Assembly (NCBI RefSeq): GCF_002000085.1
Contig: NZ_MUZU01000002.1
Span: forward strand, 1-64,000
DNA: 64,000 bases
Reading direction: 5' to 3'
From: Pseudocolwellia agarivorans
GTDB lineage: Bacteria; Pseudomonadota; Gammaproteobacteria; Enterobacterales; Alteromonadaceae
Below are positions 57,214 through 64,000 of this stretch, piece after piece. The translations under genes and the position numbers were made by a program. Below the pieces are notes generated by a model. The model was not told where the DNA came from and did no database searches. It saw only the letters and a list, made by a program, of their open reading frames with translations. The number at the start of each line of letters is the position of its first letter. Position 1 is the stretch's first letter.

Positions 57214-57268
57214 GCATAAATTCCTTAAAATAATATGTAATCTACATTTAAGTTTTGTAGATATAAAT

Positions 57269-58549
57269 TTAGACTACTTTTGTGACAAGTAACTTAGTAA
57301 TTTTAAGGTTATCCATATCAATAACCTCAAAACGATGTTCAGCATAAATCACATGATCCGTTAATGCTGGCAACCTACGTAATTTATACATAATAAAACC
57401 GGCTAAGGTTTCGTAATTTTCAGGTTCAGGAAAACCTTCAATATCAAGTGCTTTAGCAACATCAATAATAGAAGTAGCGCCGTCAATTAACCAAGAGCTA
57501 CTATCGCGTGAAAGTATCTGCTGCTCATCTTGTGAACCTGAAAAACCATCTACAACCACAGATGTTAATTCTTTTAAGGTAACTATTCCGACGACAAGCG
57601 AGTATTCATTTAACACGACTGCAAATGACTCAGCATGATATTTAAAGGCTTCTAATGCTTCTGATAAGCTAAGAGAGTCAGGTAAATACATCACTTTTTT
57701 AATGATCATATCTGGTAATATTTCAGCTTCATTTCCCGCTAATACTTGTTTAAGTAAAGCTTTAGATTCAATTAAGCCTACAATAGAATCAAGCCCGTTA
57801 TCACATACCAAGTAAAAATTATGTGGGTGCTCAACAACTTTTGAACTGAGCGAGGCGGTGGATTCATTAACATCAAAAAACACAATATCGTCTCGTAAAG
57901 ACATCACAGACATTAAACTTCTGTTTTCAAGTTCAAAAACATTACCGATCATTTGATATTCTTGTGAAGCAATTGAACCACTAGCAGCCCCAGCGTCAAC
58001 AATAGCAACAATATCTTGTGCTGTTATGTTTTCTACGCGATCGATAGGAATACGACATAAACGCATAATAGAGTCTGAAATTGTGTTGAAAAAAAGTACA
58101 AAAGGCTTTAGTAACACCACAAAAAACATCATAGGTTTTACTACGCGCAAAGCCACAGCCTCAGGTAGTGACATACCTATGCGTTTTGGTATTAAGTCAG
58201 CAAATAAAATAAATAAACTGGTGACCAATAAAAATGAGCAAGTAAAGCTAATTTGTGGAAGATATTTACCTTGATAAAAGTATGAAATAGACTCTTGAAT
58301 TAATGGGGTAAAGGCAGCTTCACCAATAATACCGCCTAATATTGCAATAGCATTTAATGCAATTTGAATAACAGCAAAAAAGGCGCCTGATTTGGCTTGT
58401 AGTTGAAGGACTAGTTTAGCGTTTTCGTTACCTTCTTCAACCAGTACATTTAGCTTAAGTTGACGAGCTGCTGCTAATGCAATTTCAGCAATAGCAAAAA
58501 AAGCACTGGCAACAATAAGAACAAAGATCCAAAAAAAATCATTATTCAC
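57269..58549 (-). CDS. CNNM/CorC-type membrane protein (DUF21-CBS-HlyC/CorC)
   Basis: I start at GTG 58549 (426 residues), with GGAAG seven bases upstream; an upstream ATG at 58615 would add 22 residues without a ribosome site. Residues 5-190 are a DUF21 membrane domain with three to four spans. CBS repeats follow at about 200-330 and a CorC_HlyC domain ends the protein. Relatives take part in magnesium or cobalt efflux and are often misnamed hemolysins. Confidence 0.85.
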   Translation of the reverse strand: MNNDFFWIFVLIVASAFFAIAEIALAAARQLKLNVLVEEGNENAKLVLQLQAKSGAFFAVIQIALNAIAILGGIIGEAAFTPLIQESISYFYQGKYLPQISFTCSFLLVTSLFILFADLIPKRIGMSLPEAVALRVVKPMMFFVVLLKPFVLFFNTISDSIMRLCRIPIDRVENITAQDIVAIVDAGAASGSIASQEYQMIGNVFELENRSLMSVMSLRDDIVFFDVNESTASLSSKVVEHPHNFYLVCDNGLDSIVGLIESKALLKQVLAGNEAEILPDMIIKKVMYLPDSLSLSEALEAFKYHAESFAVVLNEYSLVVGIVTLKELTSVVVDGFSGSQDEQQILSRDSSSWLIDGATSIIDVAKALDIEGFPEPENYETLAGFIMYKLRRLPALTDHVIYAEHRFEVIDMDNLKITKLLVTKVV

Positions 58550-58706
58550 TTTATATCTTCCACAAAAAATAAAGAACGATTTAGCTAACACCATAAAACG
58601 GTTAGCTAAAAGCAATGTTAAAAATCATTCAAAACTAACGTATAAATAACATGAGCTTTGAAATTTCGCGGATTTAATCACCAATTTTTAATAAACGCAA
58701 TCTATA

Positions 58707-59759
58707 TTATTTAATATTTGCAACGAGCTTTAATAATTTTAGAAAAGCGTCTACAGACTCCTGCGAGGCTGACTCTTCCATGGTGTGATAACCCGTTGTA
58801 GGTATTTGTATTGTTGTACCGTCAACTAAGCCATTAGAGGCCGCAATAATCCGTCCTAGCTCAGTGCTACCTAACGAATGTGGTGTTTCTCCAGCCTTTA
58901 CTAAAAGCTTATTTTGATTTTCAACATATCTATTTTTATAAGTAAAACTCAAATTATTTTGCACACATAAGTCTTCTATATATTTTGTACTTTCACTATT
59001 AAAATTAGCGTTCGCGTCTCTTTCTCTTAATACTAATAGTTGCTGATCAGCTGTCGCAACGGTTGGAAACGGACTAGTATCAACAACAAATAATTTGTTG
59101 GTTGAACCTCCAAAGCGCCTGAACCATTCAAGTAGGTAACGCCAACTTTTGCCGGCTTCTTCTTGTGCAGTAAAAAATGCTGTACCTTTAAAGCCATGAC
59201 TAAATAAATCAACTAAAGCGGCATTGGTAATCACATTATCGAGCTGGCCTGAGTATCTACCGTCTTTAAGAATCAACTTATCTCTAAATGCTATCGGCGT
59301 TCCTGCTACAACGCCTTCAAGCCCATCAACTTCAAAAATTAAATTATTACGGTATTCACAAATATACGATTTAGTAATAATACCTTTACCACGATAAACA
59401 CCTGACCATGGTTCGTATGCATAAACTTCAACGGCATTAAAGCGCTCGGTTATTTTGGTCATTAACTCTTCAGAAACCGAGTTATTTAATAAATCAGTTC
59501 TATTACCCGAAACAAATGCTGCATACTGAAATTCATTAGGTCCAGTACAAATAAGGCCATGACGATCACTATGAGCAGAAAACATAGCGCTAAATGGATC
59601 ACTCCCTTGCGCAACTAATAAACCTTCATACCATGTAACTTTAGCGCCACGCTCTTCAAGTTCACGTTGGAGTATACGAAAAAATGAATGCTCTGCACTC
59701 ACTACGCTAGGTTTCCTTATTAAGGTTTTTAATAAATCTAGAAAATCATCATCAAACAT
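58707..59759 (-). CDS. M42-type metallopeptidase
   Basis: A 350-residue dinuclear-zinc peptidase fold. Likely metal ligands are the His and Asp of SAHSDRHG (about 71-78), the Asp of GQLDN, the Glu pair of TAQEEAG, an Asp in FVVDTSPF and a late His in YHTMEES. This matches M42/M18/M20 aminopeptidases. Whether it is a true aminopeptidase, or acts on another amide, is not shown. It is close upstream of nothing in particular: the Gsp gene starts 55 bases upstream on the same strand, so co-transcription is possible. Confidence 0.78.
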   Translation of the reverse strand: MFDDDFLDLLKTLIRKPSVVSAEHSFFRILQRELEERGAKVTWYEGLLVAQGSDPFSAMFSAHSDRHGLICTGPNEFQYAAFVSGNRTDLLNNSVSEELMTKITERFNAVEVYAYEPWSGVYRGKGIITKSYICEYRNNLIFEVDGLEGVVAGTPIAFRDKLILKDGRYSGQLDNVITNAALVDLFSHGFKGTAFFTAQEEAGKSWRYLLEWFRRFGGSTNKLFVVDTSPFPTVATADQQLLVLRERDANANFNSESTKYIEDLCVQNNLSFTYKNRYVENQNKLLVKAGETPHSLGSTELGRIIAASNGLVDGTTIQIPTTGYHTMEESASQESVDAFLKLLKLVANIK

Positions 59760-59814
59760 TTTTATCTACTCAAGTTGTTATAACTGTATCAATATTATTA
59801 AAAGACAATCGCTC

Positions 59815-61722
59815 TTATTCTTGTAAAAACTGTTTATCATTAACAAATTGTAAAGGTAAACAATCGCTGTTTTTATTAATCACTCGCGAGCGATCAACTC
59901 TTACACCGCTACCAGAATAAACGCCTGCCACCATAAAAGTTGATACTTGTGTGTAACTACCTTCAACATGAGGTAACGGAAAATATTGCTGATAGATTTT
60001 TTCTTGTTCACTAAAGTGCCCGTCTGTTGACTCTACAAACTCTTCATTTTTACTGAATAAAGAAATATTGGCACCACAACGTCCTACAATAGGCTTAGCA
60101 ACATAGCCCAGCGCTTTTAACTCATCAGATAATTCAAAAGATGAATTAAGTAATAATGGATGATTAGGAAATAAACTCCACAGCACGGGTAAAATAGCTT
60201 TATTACTAGGAATAAGTGACCATAAAGGCTCAAATACCATAACATTCTTACGAAATAGTACGTCTGATAACCCTATAGATTTCCCTTTTTGTTGGTCTGG
60301 TTCATAAACGTTTTGCTGTTTATCAAGGTTTTCACACTCTTGTCTTATTTGATCTAATGCGGTTTCCCAAGCCCATGTTTTCCATACCCATGAAACTTGC
60401 TCGCCATCTTCATCAATAATGTTGTCGTTTTCATCCCATTCGAGACCATTCAAACCAATAATAACTTTACTATTTAAACCCGCAGCACGAATAGCGTCTT
60501 GCATAAATAAGGCGTGATATTCTTCTTCAGGGTCGTCATCTCTTAAAATATGAACAACACCTTTAACATGACTTTTTTTCCATGCTTTAACTAAGTCTTT
60601 AAATAAGTCTTTTCCGCCATTTTCGTCGTCGTTAAGTTTATGGTGATTAAACCATTTACCTTGCACTTTACCTGTTTCCATATAACAAGAAGCTGAATCA
60701 CAGTTGTATTCGTATACCTTTAGCCCGTCTTCAGTTAAGGCAAAATCGAAACGACTTGTTATTACTTCATTTAGCCGGTTATCCCAAGACTGACGTATTT
60801 TAGGCAAAATCGCATTGGGTAAATTAAACTGGCTTAGCAATTCATCATTCGATAATACATACTCGGTTGCATGCATAAATAAACCATGTAATTCATTACT
60901 CGCATTCTCTAAAGCATGCTGCGTAGTTTTAGATAAAATAAGATATCTGTTTTGCTCTTCTACTACATCAGACAGGAAATGCCCCCCCATTGCTTTGACA
61001 AACGCCGCCTCATCATTATTAGCAATATTTAGCCAAGATCTTTTTTTAGATTCAGCAATATGAATACGCCTACTTTTTAGTGTGTTTAATTCAACATTTA
61101 CATCTATTGTTGGTTCAGCAAAGGTTTCATCTTCAGTTTGTATCATCCATCCTAAAATTTCAGCATCGCCATATGAACAGGTTATCCAATATTCACCATC
61201 CTCGTTAATAACTGCTTTAAGTTCGCGGGCGTAATTATCTCCCTCAGACCAAAGAGCATGTCCTACATTTTGTTCAGCAATACGAATATATTCAGAAGTA
61301 ACTTCTGTAACAATAGCGACGTGGCCAGTGTCTTCAAACTCACCACCCTCTTTCCAAATCAATAAACAACCAATACTTGGGTGTCTCTGACTACCGTTAG
61401 CAAAAGCATTTAACGGTAATTCAACATTAGCGGTTACGTCGCGAACACTACGTAGTTCAAAAATATCATAAGCCATGGCAACATCATTAAAGATCAAACC
61501 TTGATTAATATACATCCAGCGTCGTGCAAACTCGACACATTGCCACTTATACCCCATATAAACACCGTTATAATAACTACGGTAAGCACTGCGCTTGGGG
61601 TAATCAATATCTGATGCGGTTTTATAATCAGAAGAATAAACAGGCACATCGCCTAAGGCATGTCCTAATAAAGTACCAAACGCTTCAACCTTTTTATCAA
61701 AAAGCTTGTTGGAATATGTCAT
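59815..61722 (-). CDS. gss: Bifunctional glutathionylspermidine synthetase/amidase
   Basis: Couples glutathione to spermidine and also hydrolyses the product. The N-terminal CHAP amidase domain has nucleophile Cys62 in YKWQCVEFARR and His in DTGHVAIVTEV. The C-terminal ATP-grasp-like synthetase domain includes SRFDFALTEDGLKVYEYNCD and PIVGRCGANISLFS. Its 635 residues compare with 619 in E. coli. The product scavenges thiols and metals under stress. It lies 55 bases upstream of the M42-type peptidase gene on the same strand. Confidence 0.95.
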   Translation of the reverse strand: MTYSNKLFDKKVEAFGTLLGHALGDVPVYSSDYKTASDIDYPKRSAYRSYYNGVYMGYKWQCVEFARRWMYINQGLIFNDVAMAYDIFELRSVRDVTANVELPLNAFANGSQRHPSIGCLLIWKEGGEFEDTGHVAIVTEVTSEYIRIAEQNVGHALWSEGDNYARELKAVINEDGEYWITCSYGDAEILGWMIQTEDETFAEPTIDVNVELNTLKSRRIHIAESKKRSWLNIANNDEAAFVKAMGGHFLSDVVEEQNRYLILSKTTQHALENASNELHGLFMHATEYVLSNDELLSQFNLPNAILPKIRQSWDNRLNEVITSRFDFALTEDGLKVYEYNCDSASCYMETGKVQGKWFNHHKLNDDENGGKDLFKDLVKAWKKSHVKGVVHILRDDDPEEEYHALFMQDAIRAAGLNSKVIIGLNGLEWDENDNIIDEDGEQVSWVWKTWAWETALDQIRQECENLDKQQNVYEPDQQKGKSIGLSDVLFRKNVMVFEPLWSLIPSNKAILPVLWSLFPNHPLLLNSSFELSDELKALGYVAKPIVGRCGANISLFSKNEEFVESTDGHFSEQEKIYQQYFPLPHVEGSYTQVSTFMVAGVYSGSGVRVDRSRVINKNSDCLPLQFVNDKQFLQE

Positions 61723-61943
61723 GAAAAGTAATCACTATGGTGTGTGTAATATAAATTTTTAAGTTGATAAACCTAAAAACAGTATTTCTATACTCATTTT
61801 ATTAAAAGAATATTAATAAAGACTCTGTTTTATTGAGTATGTAGATTTAATAAGCGTTTTAATGCAGTTTGATAAAAAACACAATATTTATTTACATAAA
61901 ACTGATAATAATTAAATAAGATATTTTTTGATGATTATTTAAA

Positions 61944-61979
61944 GAAAAAAACGCCTTTAAGTGAGGTGGCTTAAAGGCG
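61944..61979 (-). terminator. Terminator after the Mpo1-like gene
   Basis: CGCCTTTAAG pairs with CTTAAAGGCG around an 8-base loop. On the minus strand it is followed by seven Ts. It lies about 40 bases beyond the stop at 62019. Confidence 0.85.
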
Positions 61980-62018
61980 CTTTATTATCTTACGAAAGGG
62001 TTAACACTATTGAAAAAG

Positions 62019-62552
62019 CTAGCCATGACTTGGATTATTTAATTTTCGTCTTTTAGAAACCGCCATAGGTGTAATCGTTTCTTCTAATGTTTTCTCCCAT
62101 CCTAATAAAAAGTAAACCTCAGCCATTAAAAATAAAGGCGCGATAAGAAACTGACCTAAATCGTCAATAAATGCAGGTTTAGCTTTTTCATAATAATGCC
62201 CAACAAACTGAAATACCCAACCAATAAAAAACACCACTAAAGCTATATATAAGGCGTGTTCATGATCAGCCACAAAACTCACTAAATACAAGTTTATTGC
62301 ACTATAAAACACCATAGCTATGGCCAATTTAACATGCAAAATAAAATAATAGATAAGTGAAACAGCGAAAAAAACATAAGCAGGCGTGTATGTAAAACTG
62401 ATATCAGCAACGTTTAGCTGATAAACGTTTAAGCTCAACAATAAGGTTACTGCCCATATAATTAAAGGCACACCAATAAAATGGGTTTTAATATTCATTT
62501 TATTAAAATGTACGCTTTTGTACTGAGATAATTGCTCTTCAATATTTTTCAT
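62019..62552 (-). CDS. Mpo1-like protein (DUF962)
   Basis: A 177-residue membrane protein with four hydrophobic segments, matching the DUF962/YGL010w family. Yeast Mpo1 is an Fe-dependent 2-hydroxy fatty acid dioxygenase; putative iron-binding His residues are in VHFNKMNIKTHFIGVP and FQFVGHYYEKAKPAF. The bacterial substrate is not known. It is monocistronic with its own terminator. Confidence 0.8.
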   Translation of the reverse strand: MKNIEEQLSQYKSVHFNKMNIKTHFIGVPLIIWAVTLLLSLNVYQLNVADISFTYTPAYVFFAVSLIYYFILHVKLAIAMVFYSAINLYLVSFVADHEHALYIALVVFFIGWVFQFVGHYYEKAKPAFIDDLGQFLIAPLFLMAEVYFLLGWEKTLEETITPMAVSKRRKLNNPSHG

Positions 62553-62691
62553 ATAGTGTTCTTACTTAGCCGTTAATCCATTTTTATCATGGCAATAAAT
62601 AAAGCTAAAGTAAATAAATCAGGTTCAGAGAAGTCGTTATCTAATAAAAGAGTTTTCTCGTTTAAATTAACTTGGTATAAAATTCAGGTAT

Positions 62692-62725
62692 AAAAAAATG
62701 CCAATCAGTTAACCTGATTGGCATT
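62692..62725 (-). terminator. Terminator after the peroxiredoxin gene
   Basis: A 12-bp stem AATGCCAATCAG with CTGATTGGCATT (5-base loop). On the minus strand seven Ts follow. It lies about 45 bases beyond the stop. Confidence 0.9.
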
Positions 62726-62768
62726 AAATTTTATGTAACGCTTATTTAAATAGTGTTGTTAAACAATA

Positions 62769-63374
62769 TTATAATTTATCAGCGTTATCAGATAAGTATG
62801 CAGCAACACCGTCTGGAGAAGCAGTCATACCTTTATCACCTTTGTTCCAACCTGCAGGACAAACTTCACCGTGGTCTTGGTGGAATTGTAATGCATCAAC
62901 CATACGTAACATTTCGTCTACGTTACGGCCTAATGGTAAATCGTTAACTACTTGATGACGTACGTTACCTTCTTCATCAATTAAGAAAGAACCACGGAAA
63001 GCTACGCCTGCATCTGGATGCTCAACATCATATGCTTGACAGATAGTGTGCTTAGTATCAGCAACTAATGTGTATTGTACTGGACCAATACCACCTTCGT
63101 TTACTGGCGTGTTTCTCCATGCATTGTGAGAGAATTGTGAATCGATAGAAACACCAATAACTTCAACACCACGGCTTTTGAATTCTTCAATACGGTGATC
63201 AAAAGCTAACAATTCTGAAGGACAAACAAATGTGAAATCTAAAGGATAGAAAAATACTACAGCTTTTTTACCTTTAATTGCTTCAGATAAAGTAAAGCTA
63301 TCTACAATTTCACCAGTACCTAATACTGCTGCTGCTGTAAAATCCGGTGCTGGACGACCAACTAATACACTCAT
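62769..63374 (-). CDS. Typical 2-Cys peroxiredoxin
   Basis: A 201-residue Prx1/AhpC-type thiol peroxidase reducing H2O2 and organic hydroperoxides. The peroxidatic Cys51 lies in FTFVCPSE and the resolving Cys172 in GEVCPAGW. A GGIGP loop (94-98), linked to sensitivity to overoxidation, is present, but the C-terminal YF motif is replaced by YL. The reductant is probably thioredoxin or an AhpF-like protein; none is adjacent. The next gene upstream is grxD. Confidence 0.93.
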   Translation of the reverse strand: MSVLVGRPAPDFTAAAVLGTGEIVDSFTLSEAIKGKKAVVFFYPLDFTFVCPSELLAFDHRIEEFKSRGVEVIGVSIDSQFSHNAWRNTPVNEGGIGPVQYTLVADTKHTICQAYDVEHPDAGVAFRGSFLIDEEGNVRHQVVNDLPLGRNVDEMLRMVDALQFHQDHGEVCPAGWNKGDKGMTASPDGVAAYLSDNADKL

Positions 63375-63484
63375 TTTATTCTCCTAATATATAAGTTTAA
63401 AAAACCTTAAAGGCTAAATTATTTAATTAACACTAATCATTATTGTGACTAACATTTATATTTCAATACTCTTTGAAAAAGAAA

Positions 63485-63823
63485 TTACGCTTCTTTTTCA
63501 GAATTATTTTTTGCTGCTGATGCTTTAACCAAAGTTTGTAATTCACCTTGTTGAAACATTTCAATAATAATGTCACATCCGCCCACAAGCTCACCATCAA
63601 CCCATAATTGTGGAAATGTAGGCCAGTCAGCATACTTAGGTAATTCAGCTCTAATTTCTGGGTCTTGTAAAATATCTACATAAGCAAATTTTTCTTCACA
63701 TGAAATAAGTGCTTGAGACGCTTGAGAAGAAAAGCCACAACTAGGAAGCTTAGGTGAACCTTTCATATAAAGTAAGATTGAATTCTCTGAAATTTGCTGT
63801 TTAATACGTTCGATCGTATCCAT
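63485..63823 (-). CDS. grxD: Monothiol glutaredoxin (Grx4)
   Basis: A 112-residue CGFS-type glutaredoxin that binds and delivers [2Fe-2S] clusters, often with BolA. CGFS is at 29-32 in KGSPKLPSCGFSSQA; the glutathione-contacting WPTFPQLWVDGELVGGCDI follows. Length matches E. coli Grx4 (115). The ATG follows an AGAGGTTACC site. In E. coli the neighbour is sodB; the region upstream of this gene runs out of the window. Confidence 0.97.
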   Translation of the reverse strand: MDTIERIKQQISENSILLYMKGSPKLPSCGFSSQASQALISCEEKFAYVDILQDPEIRAELPKYADWPTFPQLWVDGELVGGCDIIIEMFQQGELQTLVKASAAKNNSEKEA

Positions 63824-63858
63824 GGTAACCTCTATATTTAATTAACTGCATTATACTA

Positions 63859-63916
63859 TATACCCAAAGCACCTAAGACGTGCTGAATCATGAATATTAA
63901 AAGTGACTTGGGTATA
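63859..63916. repeat. 58-bp palindromic repeat, TATACCCAA ends
   Basis: The left end TATACCCAA and right end TTGGGTATA are perfect inverted repeats of nine bases; inside, AGCAC with GTGCT makes a hairpin. It is related in style to the TATACCC ends of the 264-bp elements but much shorter. It lies upstream of grxD. Confidence 0.6.
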
Positions 63917-64000
63917 ACATGGTGACAAAGTACATATATACAATGCCATTCGTTCTTACAAACAAAATAGTTATATATTAAAACTTACTAACCTTGATAA

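Noticed and set aside
57269-58549. Hemolysin
   Set aside because: The DUF21-CBS-CorC layout is that of CNNM-type transporters; the hemolysin name is historical and not supported.

Overview
This 64 kb window looks like chromosomal DNA of a marine gammaproteobacterium in the Alteromonadales, most likely Colwelliaceae (Colwellia or Thalassotalea-like). The placement is an inference from four things: the AT-rich composition, the protein sequences, E. coli-like local gene orders (seqA-pgm with divergent ybfF; sdhCDAB-sucABCD with divergent gltA; pnp-nlpI), and small TATACCC-ended repeats of a kind I associate with this group. Nearly all of it is core genome. I see no tRNA, rRNA, CRISPR array or prophage. 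The only insertion sequence is the end of an apparent IS256-type element cut by the left edge.

Layout. 0-2.5 kb: IS end, then a two-gene unit of a periplasmic solute-binding protein and a membrane diguanylate cyclase. 2.7-6 kb: ybaB, dnaX (with an apparently intact programmed frameshift cassette) and apt, then a 40-residue membrane peptide gene. 6.4-12.4 kb: a Ser/Thr kinase-like protein and a branched-chain 2-oxoacid dehydrogenase operon (E1 alpha, E1 beta, E2; no E3) behind a LiuR-like palindrome. 12.6-20.3 kb: astE, a nest of miniature repeats, pgm-seqA, and the plus-strand run ybfF, DUF2788, ybfE, fldA, then fur. 20.4-33.4 kb: glnS, a decayed signal peptidase gene, small metal or redox proteins, a CPBP protease, a DHH phosphoesterase, a PEP-CTERM vWA protein, a DUF3592 protein, and a 520 bp GC-rich structured element. 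33.4-46 kb: a coiled-coil hypothetical and the TCA block sucDCBA-sdhBADC with divergent gltA. 46-51.7 kb: tcdA convergent with a csdA-csdE fusion, a predicted zinc metallopeptidase, nlpI. 51.8-64 kb: pnp, a carboxylesterase, an LdcA-type decarboxylase, a CNNM/CorC protein, an M42-type peptidase, glutathionylspermidine synthetase/amidase, an Mpo1-like protein, a 2-Cys peroxiredoxin and grxD.

How the genes work together. The sdh-suc-gltA block supplies citrate synthase, the 2-oxoglutarate dehydrogenase E1 and E2, succinyl-CoA synthetase and complex II. The bkd operon feeds acyl-CoAs from branched-chain amino acids. Both dehydrogenases must borrow an E3 from elsewhere. TcdA and the fused CsdA-CsdE form one sulfur-relay/t6A module. 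Pnp and NlpI are the usual linked pair. Decarboxylase and Gsp genes suggest a polyamine/glutathionylspermidine neighbourhood near the thiol-peroxidase and glutaredoxin genes.

I did not find a convincing undescribed multigene system. The most interesting signals are small: the dnaX frameshift cassette, two 264 bp repeats whose differences preserve pairing, a terminator-like hairpin inside a signal-peptide coding region, the Csd fusion, the structured 520 bp element, a displaced relic of the sucD 3' end, and a solute-binding-protein/diguanylate-cyclase pair.
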